Part shown: piece after piece, positions 1 through 9,620 of the stretch
Layout: each line of letters opens with the position of its first letter
Position numbering within the stretch: the stretch's first letter is position 1
Source: a filamentous cyanobacterium CCP5
Lineage (GTDB): Bacteria; Cyanobacteriota; Cyanobacteriia; Phormidesmidales; Phormidesmidaceae
Direction: 5' to 3'
Length of the DNA: 35,237 bases
Assembly (NCBI GenBank): GCA_003017785.1
Contig: PYEQ01000003.1
Coordinates: forward strand, 1-35,237
Notes under the pieces: model-generated
What the model was told of the DNA's origin: nothing
What the model saw: only the letters and a program-made list of their open reading frames with translations
The model's database searches: none
Position numbers and translations under genes: made by a program

Positions 1-1005
1 CATGGTCAACATTTCCAGGCGACGGAAGCGAAAGAGCTTTTGCGTCAGAAAGGCCGCGAGAAACTTGCTGATGAGCAGGGCGGCCAAAAGGCTGAGGGAG
101 AAGCCTAACGCTCTGAGGCTGCTAAAGAAGGCCGGAATATCAATCAGCAAACCGATATCGACAAAAAAGATCGGGATAAACAGGACGTTGCCCACAAAGA
201 CAATTTTTTCTTTGACCTGGGTGTTGCCGACAACTTCGTTAACGGCTAGGCCAGCGAGAAAGGCCCCGACAATCTTTTCGACGCCGATGAGTTCGGCCCC
301 AATGGCGGCGACAAAAATGACCAGCAAAATGAACAGAAACTGGTTGCCCTGGTTGTCGCCCGAGCGCCGGAAAAACTCGCGGCCCAAGCGATCGAAGCCC
401 AAGAGAATGACAAGGGCATAGATGGCTAAACCGATGATCAGTTGTCCTAAACTGACGAGGGTAAAATCGCCAGTGCCCGCGCTGATGCAAATGGCTAAGA
501 CAATCAGCGCCCCAATATCGGTAAAGATGGTGCCGCCCAAGGTGGTGATGACGGCAGGATTGCGAGTGACCTCATACTGGCGCACGATGGGATAGGTGAG
601 CAAGCTGTGGGAGGCAATCAGCGATCCCACCAGAATTGCACTCACGAGCGGAAACCCGGCGACCAGCCCCAGCCCGGTCCCCGCCAGCAGCGGTAAGCCA
701 AAGGTCAGGCTGCCAAAGGCGGCGGCCCGATACTTCATCTTCTGGAACTCGGCCATGTCGATTTCCAGTCCGGCGACAAACATCAGATAGAGCAGCCCCA
801 CATCGGAAAGGAGCTGCATCACGGGGTCTTCGGTGTTGAGCAGGTTTGATCCGTGGGGGCCAAATAAGATGCCCGCGGCGAGGAGCCCCACCAAACCAGG
901 TAGGTTAATGCGCTCAAATAAGAGCGGCACGATGAGGATAACGGCGACTAGAACCGCAAACGCCACGATAGGTTCGCCGTTTAAGTGCTCAAGCAGGGAG
1001 GACAT
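1..1005 (-). CDS. Cation:proton antiporter, CPA2 family (3' end outside window)
   Basis: The minus strand is open from an ATG at 1005-1003 to the window edge, giving about 335 residues that start MSSLLEHLNGEPIVAFAVLV. It is very hydrophobic with many membrane helices and contains glycine-rich segments typical of the Na+/H+ exchanger domain of CPA2 antiporters (LLAAGILFGPHGSNLL, DVGLLYLMFVAGLEIDM, EKIVGAFLAGLAVNEVVG). Members exchange Na+ or K+ for H+ across the membrane. The C-terminal part is cut off, so presence of a TrkA-N or other soluble domain cannot be judged. It reads in the same direction as the response regulator and kinase upstream of it, with 56 bases between, so it may be co-transcribed with them. 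Ion specificity is not readable from the sequence. Confidence 0.85.
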   Translation of the reverse strand, partial: MSSLLEHLNGEPIVAFAVLVAVILIVPLLFERINLPGLVGLLAAGILFGPHGSNLLNTEDPVMQLLSDVGLLYLMFVAGLEIDMAEFQKMKYRAAAFGSLTFGLPLLAGTGLGLVAGFPLVSAILVGSLIASHSLLTYPIVRQYEVTRNPAVITTLGGTIFTDIGALIVLAICISAGTGDFTLVSLGQLIIGLAIYALVILLGFDRLGREFFRRSGDNQGNQFLFILLVIFVAAIGAELIGVEKIVGAFLAGLAVNEVVGNTQVKEKIVFVGNVLFIPIFFVDIGLLIDIPAFFSSLRALGFSLSLLAALLISKFLAAFLTQKLFRFRRLEMLTM

Positions 1006-1061
1006 AGAAAAATTGCCTGGATAGAGCGCTGGATTCAGGAAAGATGGGGGCAGTAATGGGC

Positions 1062-1757
1062 TTAACCCTCGATCGCTGGATTTGGGGGGATGCCTTCGGT
1101 GTCGATTAACCCCTGCCGCAAGGCAATGACGACGGCCTGAGTGCGATCGCGCACCTCCAGTTTTTGCAGAATGGCGTGGACATGAACCCGAACCGTACCC
1201 GCAGCGATGTACAGGGATTCGGCAATTTCGGAATTGCTTTTGCCACTGGCAATCAGCGCTAAAATCTCCCGTTCCCGCTGGGTCAGGGGGTTATCTGGCA
1301 CCGGGACGGATGGAGGCACCTCAGCGAGCGGCTGCTGGAACTGAGCGCGAATTTGTTGGGTGGCCTGAGCATCCCACCAGGAAGCTCCCGCCGCGACGGA
1401 CTGAATCGCCAAAATCAACGATTCGGCGGCCACTCCTTTCACACAATAGCCCTGGGCCTGGGCTTCAATCAGGCGATTGATCAGCGTGGGTTGTGAGTGG
1501 GAGGTCAACACCAGGATGGGCAACTGGGGCATGAGCTGCTTCATTTGCCGACAGGTTTCCACCCCACCAAGGCCGGGTAACCCCACGTCTAAAATCACGA
1601 TGTCAAATTCCTGCTGCGTGACCAAAGCGAGAGCGGTTTCCCCGTCTTCGGCTTCGGCGGCAATTTCCAGCATCGGTTCTTGCTGGAGTCGGGTGGCCAG
1701 TCCCAGGCGAAACAGCTCGTCGTCTTCGACTAATAAAATTTGGAGGAGAGACGTCAT
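1062..1757 (-). CDS. NarL/FixJ-family response regulator
   Basis: A 231-residue two-domain regulator. The N-terminal receiver has the acidic pocket (ILLVEDDELF, residues 7-16) and the phospho-accepting aspartate D57 in DIVILDVGLPG. The C-terminal third is a LuxR-type helix-turn-helix (PLTQREREILALIASGKSN, then EIAESLYIAAGTVRVHVHAI) that binds DNA. Length is normal for the family. Its start codon overlaps the stop of the kinase gene by four bases (ATGA), which indicates translational coupling and a cognate pair. The pair is divergent from kdpA, whose upstream region holds repeated TCTAAACGC motifs. Control of the kdp operon is an attractive inference but not shown. Confidence 0.9.
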   Translation of the reverse strand: MTSLLQILLVEDDELFRLGLATRLQQEPMLEIAAEAEDGETALALVTQQEFDIVILDVGLPGLGGVETCRQMKQLMPQLPILVLTSHSQPTLINRLIEAQAQGYCVKGVAAESLILAIQSVAAGASWWDAQATQQIRAQFQQPLAEVPPSVPVPDNPLTQREREILALIASGKSNSEIAESLYIAAGTVRVHVHAILQKLEVRDRTQAVVIALRQGLIDTEGIPPNPAIEG

Positions 1758-2881
1758 GCCGTAGTTTTGCTCGTCATGGGTAAAGGCAACTGATTAACGC
1801 AGGCGGGTAGGCGAAAGGCAAAGACCGCACCATTCGCGCGAGACTCTGCCCAGATTTTACCGCCGTGGGCTTCCACAATTTGACGACTGAGGTAAAGCCC
1901 TAGCCCGGTACCTTTGGCTTGGCGATCGCTCTGCCCTTGATAAAAGCGATCGAACAAATGCGGCAACTCATCGGTCGGAATGCCCTGTCCCTCATCCATG
2001 ATTTGCACCTGACAATGCCCGTTGGTAGAGCCCATCACCACCTGCACCGAACTGCCCCGCCGCGAATGATTGACGGCATTCGATAGCAGATTGACCAATA
2101 CCCGCGACAGCTGCAAAGCATCGCCTTGGACGCAGTAAGACCGCCGAAAATCTGAATCTTCATCCCTGACTCGCAGATGAATCTGGCGCGAGGTGGCCAG
2201 GGGCACGACATCGGCGACGGCTTCCTCAGCCAGGGTGAGCAAATCGACGCGCTGGCGCTGCAACCTTAGCCCTTCGGCATCGTTGCGGTAAACATCCATC
2301 AGCGTTTCTACCAGCTGCAGCGTCTTTTGATGGCTGCGGGTCATTACCTCAAAGACCCGACGTTGGGGCAGCGACACCGGACCAAAGTTCTCACTCCGCA
2401 ACGCCCGTAACGTCTCCAAGGCTCCCAGCAGTGGCGTCTTCAAATCATGGGTCAACGTTGAAACAAAATCTTCTCGCACCTGAGCCAGCTGTTCCTGGGC
2501 CTGAAGCTGTAAGCGCTGCCGCGTGATGGCCTGCTCGTATGACTGCAGGCGATCGCCCAGCCAACCCGTTACTCCCAGCGCCAGCACCGTAATAATCCGA
2601 TTCGCAACGGTCGCAGGCGTCACTGTACCGATGCCAGGAATAAACAGATTCAAGATGGTGCAGACGATCGCAACGGCGGTTACCCAGATGGTGGCTCGAC
2701 GACTGAGCCGGGTGCTGGCGATGAGCACGGCCCCGACATACAGATACCCAAACACATAGGGCGGGGGCGTGCTGTACTCCAGCAAGATGACCAAAACAAA
2801 GATGACCCCAATCAGCCAGTGAATGCGATGACGGGCCTGAATTAGCTGATCGAAATAGGAGGCAGGTCTAGACCGTGGCAT
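1754..2881 (-). CDS. Membrane sensor histidine kinase
   Basis: A 375-residue kinase. The first 105 residues form about four membrane helices with very short loops and no obvious extracytoplasmic sensor domain, so it probably senses within or at the membrane. A short linker leads to the HisKA domain with the phosphorylated H145 (STLTHDLKTPLLG), followed by an HATPase_c domain with N box (LLSNAVNHS), G1 box (DEGQGIP) and G2 box (GTGLGLYLS). All catalytic motifs are intact. It overlaps the response regulator by four bases. The KdpD of this window lacks a transmitter domain, so this kinase, divergent from kdpA, is a candidate for the missing phosphotransfer partner. That link is inference. Confidence 0.88.
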   Translation of the reverse strand: MPRSRPASYFDQLIQARHRIHWLIGVIFVLVILLEYSTPPPYVFGYLYVGAVLIASTRLSRRATIWVTAVAIVCTILNLFIPGIGTVTPATVANRIITVLALGVTGWLGDRLQSYEQAITRQRLQLQAQEQLAQVREDFVSTLTHDLKTPLLGALETLRALRSENFGPVSLPQRRVFEVMTRSHQKTLQLVETLMDVYRNDAEGLRLQRQRVDLLTLAEEAVADVVPLATSRQIHLRVRDEDSDFRRSYCVQGDALQLSRVLVNLLSNAVNHSRRGSSVQVVMGSTNGHCQVQIMDEGQGIPTDELPHLFDRFYQGQSDRQAKGTGLGLYLSRQIVEAHGGKIWAESRANGAVFAFRLPACVNQLPLPMTSKTTA

Positions 2882-3297
2882 AGGGAAAGATTGGTTAAGG
2901 GTCAGGAAATAGTGAATAACTTAAATTATTTGTCAATCCATTTTAAGAGCTGAATTGAATAAATGGGTTGAATTTATATCAGGTGATATAGGTGTTTATG
3001 AGTTTTATCTAAACGCTTCTAAACGCCTCCAGTCTTTCTGCCTAATCCTGGCAATATAAATCCTGTCTAAACGCGGCTCTATACCTTGTCAAAGTTGTTT
3101 GAAAGACGGAATAGTAATGCTGTTGGTTCTGCACAGAGATTTTTTAATTAGTTGGTTGGAAGATGGGATGTTGGAACGTTAGAGAGTTGGAAAGTTGGAA
3201 CGTTCAAACGTTCAAACGTTCAAACATTCCAACGTTTCAACCCTCCAAACCCTAATCTCTTGTTTTCTTTCTCTACTCCTATAGTTGGAGCTTTCTT
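2882..3297 (+). promoter_or_regulatory. Divergent control region between the histidine kinase gene and kdpA
   Basis: A 416-base, AT-rich gene-free stretch that must hold the promoters of both the kinase operon and kdp. Three exact copies of TCTAAACGC occur at 3008-3016, 3018-3026 and 3066-3074. The first two are spaced ten bases apart, one helical turn, and a TATAAA lies between the second and third (3055-3060). The distal part, 3171-3250, is an octamer-repeat cluster listed separately. A GGAG at about 3286-3289 serves as ribosome binding site for kdpA. Exact promoter boxes are not clear. Confidence 0.5.
3171..3250. repeat. AACGTT octamer repeat cluster, copy 1 (upstream of kdpA)
   Basis: Degenerate tandem octamers: a left part of purine type (TTGGAACG units), a middle of exact ACGTTCAA units, and a right part of pyrimidine type (ATTCCAACGTTTCAACC). 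AACGTT is itself palindromic and the left and right parts are complementary, so the cluster can fold in RNA or DNA. Related clusters occur at 4999, 5457, 7670, 8439, 8890 and 9541, almost every junction of the kdp operon. Confidence 0.85.
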
Positions 3298-4992
3298 ATG
3301 ACACAAGGTTTTTTTCAGTTAATAGTTTTCCTGGCCATTTTGTTAGTGATTTCTCCTTTCTTGGGTAGATACATGGCGCGGGTATTCATGGGGCAGAGGA
3401 CGCTGCTCGACCCCGTTGTCACGCCGCTAGAACGACTGTTGTTTGCGACTAGTGGTTTTGCTAATCAATCGTCTATGACGGGTGGTCAATACGTCAGAGC
3501 GGTGCTGGTGAGCAACCTGGTGATGGGAATTTTGGTATTTCTCATCTTTATGCTGCAAGGGGTACTGCCGCTGAATCCAACCGGTCTGGCTGCCCCGAAT
3601 TGGGACTTAGCGCTGCACACCGCGATTTCGTTTGTGACGAATACGAACCAGCAGCATTATTCGGGCGAAACCACTTATACCTACTTTTCCCAGGTGGGAG
3701 CGCTGGGCTTTTTGATGTTTACCTCGGCGGCAACCGGGATTGCGGTGGCGATCGCCTTTATCCGGGGCCTGACGGGGAATGCCCTGGGCAATTTCTACGT
3801 TGATCTGACCCTATCGATCACCCGGATTTTGCTGCCGATTTCGATAGTGGGGGCGATCGCCCTGGTGATTGCTGGCGTACCGGAAACCTTTGCGGGGCCA
3901 GCGGTAGCTCAAACTCTGGAAGGGGCGACTCAATACATTGCCCGTGGTCCCGTAGCCCACTTTGAAATCATCAAAGAGTTAGGTGAAAACGGCGGTGGCT
4001 TTTTCGGCATCAACTCGGCCCATCCCTATGAGAACCCCAACAACTTCACGAATCTGCTGACCAACATCATCATGTTGGTGATTCCAGCAGGGCTGATTTT
4101 GACCTACGGCATTATGGCGGGCAAGCCTCGCCAGGGTTGGCTCATCTTTGGCATGGTATTTATCTTTTACGCTGTCATGGTGGGTATCACCGCTTACGGG
4201 GAATATGTCGGCAATCCGCTGGTCAACACTCTTTTGGGCGAGCAGGCTCCCAACCTCGAAGGTAAGGAGGTGCGTTTTGGCTGGGCACTCACGGCACTCT
4301 GGGCCGTTTCAACTACGGGGACGATGTGCGGTGCTGTCAACGGGATGCACGATTCGCTGATGCCACCTGGCGGGTTTACTACCCTTTCTGATATGTTCTT
4401 GCAAATTATCTGGGGTGGTCAGGGAACTGGTACTGCCTACCTGTTCGTATTCCTCATCCTGACGGTGTTTCTCACGGGCCTAATGGTAGGACGTACCCCC
4501 GAATTCCTCAGCCGCAAGATTGAGAAGCGAGAAATTGTCCTGGCCAGCATTATCCTGCTCGCTCACCCGATCGCCATCCTGATTCCTGGGGCGATTACCC
4601 TGGCTTTTCCCGAAACCTTAGCGGGCATTAGCAACCCCGGTTTTCACGGCATTTCCCAGGTGATTTATGAATACGCTTCCGTCGCCGCCAATAACGGATC
4701 CGGCTTTGAAGGACTCGGGGATGCCACCCTCTGGTGGAACCTTAGCGCTAGCTTCTCGCTGATCGTGGGTCGCTACGTGCCTATCATTGCCCTGGTTTAC
4801 CTGGCCGACAGCATGGCTCAGAAGCAACCCGTCCCCGAAACCGCAGGCACGCTTTACACCGATAGCTTCTTGTTCACGGGCGTGACGGCAGGCACGATCC
4901 TGATTCTCGGCGCGTTGACCTTCTTGCCGGTGCTGGCGTTAGGGCCGATCGCGGAAGGGTTTGCGATCGCGAAAGCTGCTGCTGGAGGGTAA
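3298..4992 (+). CDS. kdpA: Potassium-transporting ATPase subunit KdpA
   Basis: A 564-residue polytopic membrane protein, the usual length for KdpA, the subunit that holds the K+ selectivity filters of the high-affinity Kdp pump. Recognisable filter and pore-loop segments are [11 protein letters not shown] (first third), [19 protein letters not shown] (middle), [16 protein letters not shown] and [11 protein letters not shown] (last third), giving the four repeats of the KtrB/TrkH-like fold. The ATG at 3298 has a GGAG about eight bases upstream. It opens the kdp operon. Between it and kdpB lie repeats and an antisense small gene, an unusual interruption because kdpA and kdpB are normally adjacent. 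Confidence 0.97.
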   Translation: MTQGFFQLIVFLAILLVISPFLGRYMARVFMGQRTLLDPVVTPLERLLFATSGFANQSSMTGGQYVRAVLVSNLVMGILVFLIFMLQGVLPLNPTGLAAPNWDLALHTAISFVTNTNQQHYSGETTYTYFSQVGALGFLMFTSAATGIAVAIAFIRGLTGNALGNFYVDLTLSITRILLPISIVGAIALVIAGVPETFAGPAVAQTLEGATQYIARGPVAHFEIIKELGENGGGFFGINSAHPYENPNNFTNLLTNIIMLVIPAGLILTYGIMAGKPRQGWLIFGMVFIFYAVMVGITAYGEYVGNPLVNTLLGEQAPNLEGKEVRFGWALTALWAVSTTGTMCGAVNGMHDSLMPPGGFTTLSDMFLQIIWGGQGTGTAYLFVFLILTVFLTGLMVGRTPEFLSRKIEKREIVLASIILLAHPIAILIPGAITLAFPETLAGISNPGFHGISQVIYEYASVAANNGSGFEGLGDATLWWNLSASFSLIVGRYVPIIALVYLADSMAQKQPVPETAGTLYTDSFLFTGVTAGTILILGALTFLPVLALGPIAEGFAIAKAAAGG

Positions 4993-4998
4993 GAAAGG

Positions 4999-5040
4999 CG
5001 TTGGAACGTTGGAACGTTGGAACGTTGGAACGTTTTAACG
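4999..5040. repeat. AACGTT octamer repeat cluster, copy 2 (after kdpA)
   Basis: Four near-perfect TTGGAACG units in a row followed by TTTTAACG. It begins seven bases after the kdpA stop and reaches the stop codon of the antisense S23-type gene. Its strand sense is opposite to much of the cluster at 5457-5500, so the two could pair around the S23 gene. Confidence 0.85.
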
Positions 5041-5406
5041 CTTACTCGATTGCAGATACGCCATAAACCGACTGAGCTGACCACTGCACTTTTCTACTAA
5101 ATCAAACAACTGTGCAAATTCGGCTTGATTGATATGACCTGCGTCGAGAGCAATATAGGTCTGCGATCGCAATTCCCCCGCCGATGCCTTAGCAATCCCC
5201 AGATAGTTGATAAAGAGCTTCGGAGTCCTGCTTTCAAACCCTTCTGCAATATTTGACATCACCGAGACTGCGGCACGGCGCATCTGATCTTTAAGCCCAA
5301 AATCCCGCGAGAAATGTCCTTCGCTAGAAACTTTATAAACAAAACGAGTCATTTCCCGCGCCGTTTTCCAAGCCTCAATTTCCTCGAACCTCCGAATCGT
5401 TCCCAT
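5035..5406 (-). CDS. Four-helix-bundle protein, S23/IVP family
   Basis: A 123-residue mostly helical protein. The opening FEEIEAWKTAREMTRFVYKV, the central segment LKDQMRRAAVSVMSNIAEGF and the EFAQLFDLVEKCSGQLSRFMAYL ending are hallmarks of the S23 four-helix-bundle family, first known from intervening sequences of 23S rRNA and related to the Avd accessory proteins of diversity-generating retroelements. Family members are basic oligomers thought to bind nucleic acid; no enzymatic activity is known. The gene is antisense between kdpA and kdpB and flanked on both sides by octamer-repeat clusters. It looks like a cassette inserted into the operon; its role here is unknown. Start at 5406 gives the family-typical N-terminus. 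Confidence 0.9.
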   Translation of the reverse strand: MGTIRRFEEIEAWKTAREMTRFVYKVSSEGHFSRDFGLKDQMRRAAVSVMSNIAEGFESRTPKLFINYLGIAKASAGELRSQTYIALDAGHINQAEFAQLFDLVEKCSGQLSRFMAYLQSSKR

Positions 5407-5456
5407 GTTGTGCTCAACCCTGAAATCATGCTCCTAAAGTTCCCCTTCCAACCTGA

Positions 5457-5500
5457 CGTTAGAACGTTCGAACGTTTAAACGTTGTAACGTTCTAAACCT
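5457..5500. repeat. AACGTT octamer repeat cluster, copy 3 (before kdpB)
   Basis: A run of AACGTT cores at eight- to nine-base spacing (GACGTTAGAACGTTCGAACG, then TTTAAACGTTGTAACGTTC). It lies between the start of the antisense S23-type gene and kdpB, and is partly complementary to the cluster at 4999-5040. Confidence 0.85.
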
Positions 5501-5539
5501 CCCTATTCCTCCTTTGTCCCTTTCATTTCATCAATAGCC

Positions 5540-7627
<2,088 letters not shown>

Positions 7628-7640
7628 GAGATTTTGCATC

Positions 7641-8435
7641 ATGACTCTTTTTTCTTCTCAAACTTCACCAACGTTCAAACGTTCGAACGTTCAAACATCC
7701 GGTAAACCTGAAGCACCCCTAGCGGAACCGACCCCGGCAGAAAGTACTGCAATCTCGACGAATATTTTGATCGTGCATAACGAGACGGCAACCCGACTGA
7801 TATTGACTGATTTTCTACACCCCGAGGGCTACCGCGTTCATGGGGCAGCGGATTGGGAAGCCACATTTGAGCAACTGCAACAACAAGCCATTGACCTGGT
7901 GATTTTAGACCTCGCCATTTCTCAACAGGCCGAAGGCGGGCGCTTGGGACAACTGCTCTCGCTCTACCCCAGCATCAGAGTGGTGATGATTTGCGACCAT
8001 TGCAGCCTGGAAGATGCCGTCAATGCCATGAAACAGGGGGCCGTGGATTTTCTTCACGAACCCCACGGCTACCTCCAACGCCCCTTTGAACCCGAACGGA
8101 TTCGCACCGTTGTCGCGGAAGCATTGAGCCATCCTCCCGCTGCTGGAGTCCCCGCAGGCGACTTCGATGAGTTGATCGAACGCGCTCGCCAGTGCGCCCA
8201 GCAAAGCGAATTTAACCAAGCCCGAAAGCTCATCGGTGAAGCGATGAAGCAGGCCCCTGAACGGCCAGAGTCCTTCACGTTACTGGGCTTGATTACCGAG
8301 TGCTCCGGCGATCGCTTAGAAGCCCTCAAACTCTACCGAGCCGCCTTGGGACTTGATCCAACTTACCAACCTGCCGAAGTCAATCTAGAGCGGGCAACGA
8401 CTAACTTGAGAGCCCGTCCCTGTTTTGATGATTGA
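7641..8435 (+). CDS. Degenerate receiver domain plus TPR protein in the kdp operon
   Basis: A 264-residue soluble protein with no standard Kdp counterpart. Residues about 41-135 resemble a response-regulator receiver (NILIVHNETATRLILTDFL; IDLVILDLAIS with D90 at the phosphorylation position). The acidic pair that binds Mg2+ is replaced by H46-N47, and the usual conserved lysine near VDFLHEPHGYLQRPF is not evident, so phosphorylation is doubtful. Residues about 155-255 form two or more TPR-like helical repeats (ARKLIGEAMKQAPERPESFT; EALKLYRAALGLDPTYQPAE), suggesting protein binding. It starts 13 bases after kdpB. Its N-terminal tail (TFKRSNVQTS) is encoded by the octamer repeat. A pseudo-receiver adaptor for Kdp control is an inference. 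Confidence 0.8.
   Translation: MTLFSSQTSPTFKRSNVQTSGKPEAPLAEPTPAESTAISTNILIVHNETATRLILTDFLHPEGYRVHGAADWEATFEQLQQQAIDLVILDLAISQQAEGGRLGQLLSLYPSIRVVMICDHCSLEDAVNAMKQGAVDFLHEPHGYLQRPFEPERIRTVVAEALSHPPAAGVPAGDFDELIERARQCAQQSEFNQARKLIGEAMKQAPERPESFTLLGLITECSGDRLEALKLYRAALGLDPTYQPAEVNLERATTNLRARPCFDD
7670..7698. repeat. AACGTT octamer repeat, copy 4 (inside the receiver-TPR gene)
   Basis: Units AACGTTCAAACGTTCGAACG and TTCAAAC are located inside the first codons of the receiver-TPR gene, read in frame as TFKRSNVQT. The other clusters are mainly intergenic, so this copy has been absorbed into the coding sequence. Confidence 0.8.
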
Positions 8436-8438
8436 GAG

Positions 8439-8487
8439 CGTTTGAACGTTCCAACGTTTCAACGTTCAAACGTTCAAACGTTTCAAC
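8439..8487. repeat. AACGTT octamer repeat cluster, copy 5 (before kdpF)
   Basis: Units TTTGAACGTTCCAACG, TTTCAACG and TTCAAACG occupy the spacer between the receiver-TPR gene and the kdpF-like gene. An in-frame ATG at 8442 would read through this repeat and is therefore disfavoured as the start of the kdpF-like gene. Confidence 0.85.
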
Positions 8488-8510
8488 AACCACTACTTGG
8501 AGATCTGCTA

Positions 8511-8762
8511 ATGAATAAATTTACTCTGCGACCCCTCGAAATCTGTAATGACTGCCTGGATCGTCTTCAGCAGCGCCGTTCCCGGATCGCCTTGGGGCTG
8601 TTTATGGCTTTGTGCTTAAACCTGGTGATCGCGCCTGCCATCTACGCTGCTACCGACAATCTCGCCCGAGGCAATGCCTATGCTCTTGGCCTGCTCGGTC
8701 TAGTGGTCATTGGCCTTGCCGCCTATCTCACCGCCGTCATTCTTAAACCGGAGAAATTTTGA
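8511..8762 (+). CDS. kdpF: KdpF/KdpG-like small membrane subunit
   Basis: Eighty-three residues from an ATG at 8511, which has GGAG about seven bases upstream; the alternative ATG at 8442 lies in repeat DNA and lacks such a site. A cysteine-containing N-terminal segment (LEICNDCLDRLQQRR) is followed by two hydrophobic helices (about residues 25-45 and 56-78) and ends GLAAYLTAVILKPEKF. That ending matches the LxPEKF tail of KdpF, the single-span peptide that stabilises the Kdp complex. The protein is longer than enterobacterial KdpF (about 29 residues), as with the extra small kdp genes known in cyanobacteria. Position before kdpC agrees with a structural role. Confidence 0.8.
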   Translation: MNKFTLRPLEICNDCLDRLQQRRSRIALGLFMALCLNLVIAPAIYAATDNLARGNAYALGLLGLVVIGLAAYLTAVILKPEKF

Positions 8763-8764
8763 TC

Positions 8765-8902
8765 ATGCTGAAACGGCTCATCAACCAAATCCGTGAACAA
8801 ATTCGGATGGGGCGAATGAAGCGCCAGCTCCGACAAGCACAACTTGATCGATATCGCGATCGCCATCGTCGCCGCCACCCAGATAAATATTCAAACGTTT
8901 AA
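8765..8902 (+). CDS. Small basic ORF (45 aa) between kdpF and kdpC
   Basis: An ATG two bases after the kdpF stop opens a 45-codon frame (MLKRLINQIREQIRMGRMKR at the N-terminus, then an RDRHRRRHPDK stretch) preceded by GGAGAA eight bases upstream. It is strongly basic and predicted helical, without a membrane segment. The last codons (YSNV, TAA) fall in an octamer-repeat unit. Good spacing, ribosome binding site and operon position favour translation, but the peptide is not recognised and the length is short, so it could be fortuitous. Confidence 0.45.
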   Translation: MLKRLINQIREQIRMGRMKRQLRQAQLDRYRDRHRRRHPDKYSNV

Positions 8903-8935
8903 GCGTTCTAACGTTCTAACGTTCCAATCCCCCAC
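8890..8935. repeat. AACGTT octamer repeat cluster, copy 6 (before kdpC)
   Basis: Units TTCAAACG, TTTAAGCG, TTCTAACG, TTCTAACG and TTCCAATC in tandem, beginning inside the end of the 45-codon ORF and filling part of the spacer before kdpC. Confidence 0.85.
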
Positions 8936-8976
8936 CCTCCAACCTTGCCCACACAACCTCAACCCCTCTAAAAACT

Positions 8977-9549
8977 ATGTTTCAAGACATCACCACCAGC
9001 ATCCGCACCACGATCCTTCTCTGGCTGCTCACCGCCCTGATTTACCCCTTGCTGATTTTTGCGATCGGCCAGGGGATCTTTCCCGCTCAAGCCAACGGCA
9101 GTCTAATCACTAACGGCCAGGGCCAAGTCATCGGCTCTACCCTCATCGGTCAAGCCTTTAGCAGCGAAGAATATTTCTGGAGCCGCCCCAGTGCAGTTGA
9201 TTACAGCATTGGCGAAGATGCCGCCCCTACCGGACTCTCAGGCGCAACTAACCTGGCCCCCAGTAATCCTGACCTGCTCGTCTTAGCTGAAGCAAGAGCG
9301 GAAATTCTACAAGCTGCCAATATCAACCCTACTGCCGATCTCCTCTACAGTTCCGGCTCCGGCCTCGACCCCCACATTTCACCGGCGAGCGCGATCGCCC
9401 AAATCGATCGCATCGCCGCCATCCGTAACCTTTCCCCCGACGACCTGCAAACCCTGATTCAACAAAATACCGAAGGTCGATTCTTAGGCATCTTTGGCGA
9501 ACCCGCCGTCAACACCGTCACCCTCAACCTCGCCCTGGATCAACGTTAG
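8977..9549 (+). CDS. kdpC: Potassium-transporting ATPase subunit KdpC
   Basis: A 190-residue protein with one N-terminal membrane helix (residues about 10-32, TILLWLLTALIYPLLIFAIG) and a periplasmic domain with the KdpC signatures GSTLIGQAFSSEEYFWSRPS, SGATNLAPSNPDL and SGSGLDPHISPASAIAQIDR. KdpC is the essential accessory subunit of the Kdp pump, thought to assist nucleotide use by KdpB. Length is typical. The ATG at 8977 lies just after a repeat-bearing spacer. No strong Shine-Dalgarno sequence is seen. Confidence 0.96.
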   Translation: MFQDITTSIRTTILLWLLTALIYPLLIFAIGQGIFPAQANGSLITNGQGQVIGSTLIGQAFSSEEYFWSRPSAVDYSIGEDAAPTGLSGATNLAPSNPDLLVLAEARAEILQAANINPTADLLYSSGSGLDPHISPASAIAQIDRIAAIRNLSPDDLQTLIQQNTEGRFLGIFGEPAVNTVTLNLALDQR

Positions 9550-9586
9550 AACGTTCCAACGTTTAAACGTTCAAACGTTCAAACCC
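9541..9586. repeat. AACGTT octamer repeat cluster, copy 7 (between kdpC and kdpD)
   Basis: Units CAACGTTAGAACG, TTCCAACG, TTTAAACG and TTCAAACG overlap the last codons and stop of kdpC and continue into the spacer before kdpD. Confidence 0.85.
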
Positions 9587-9620
9587 CCGACTCTCTCAAC
9601 TCCTCCCCCGCTTTTTGCTT

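Noticed and set aside
1-421. Plus-strand ORF at the left edge
   Set aside because: It is antisense to the antiporter membrane domain, which is clearly coding on the minus strand.
3171-3250. Possible CRISPR-like array
   Set aside because: Units are only eight bases, contiguous, degenerate and without unique spacers; no cas genes are present.
5314-5496. Plus-strand ORF overlapping the S23-type gene
   Set aside because: It is a shadow of the antisense gene and runs into repeat DNA ([10 protein letters not shown]).
8442-8510. Upstream ATG extension of the kdpF-like gene
   Set aside because: It reads through octamer repeat DNA, lacks a ribosome binding site, and the ATG at 8511 has a good one.
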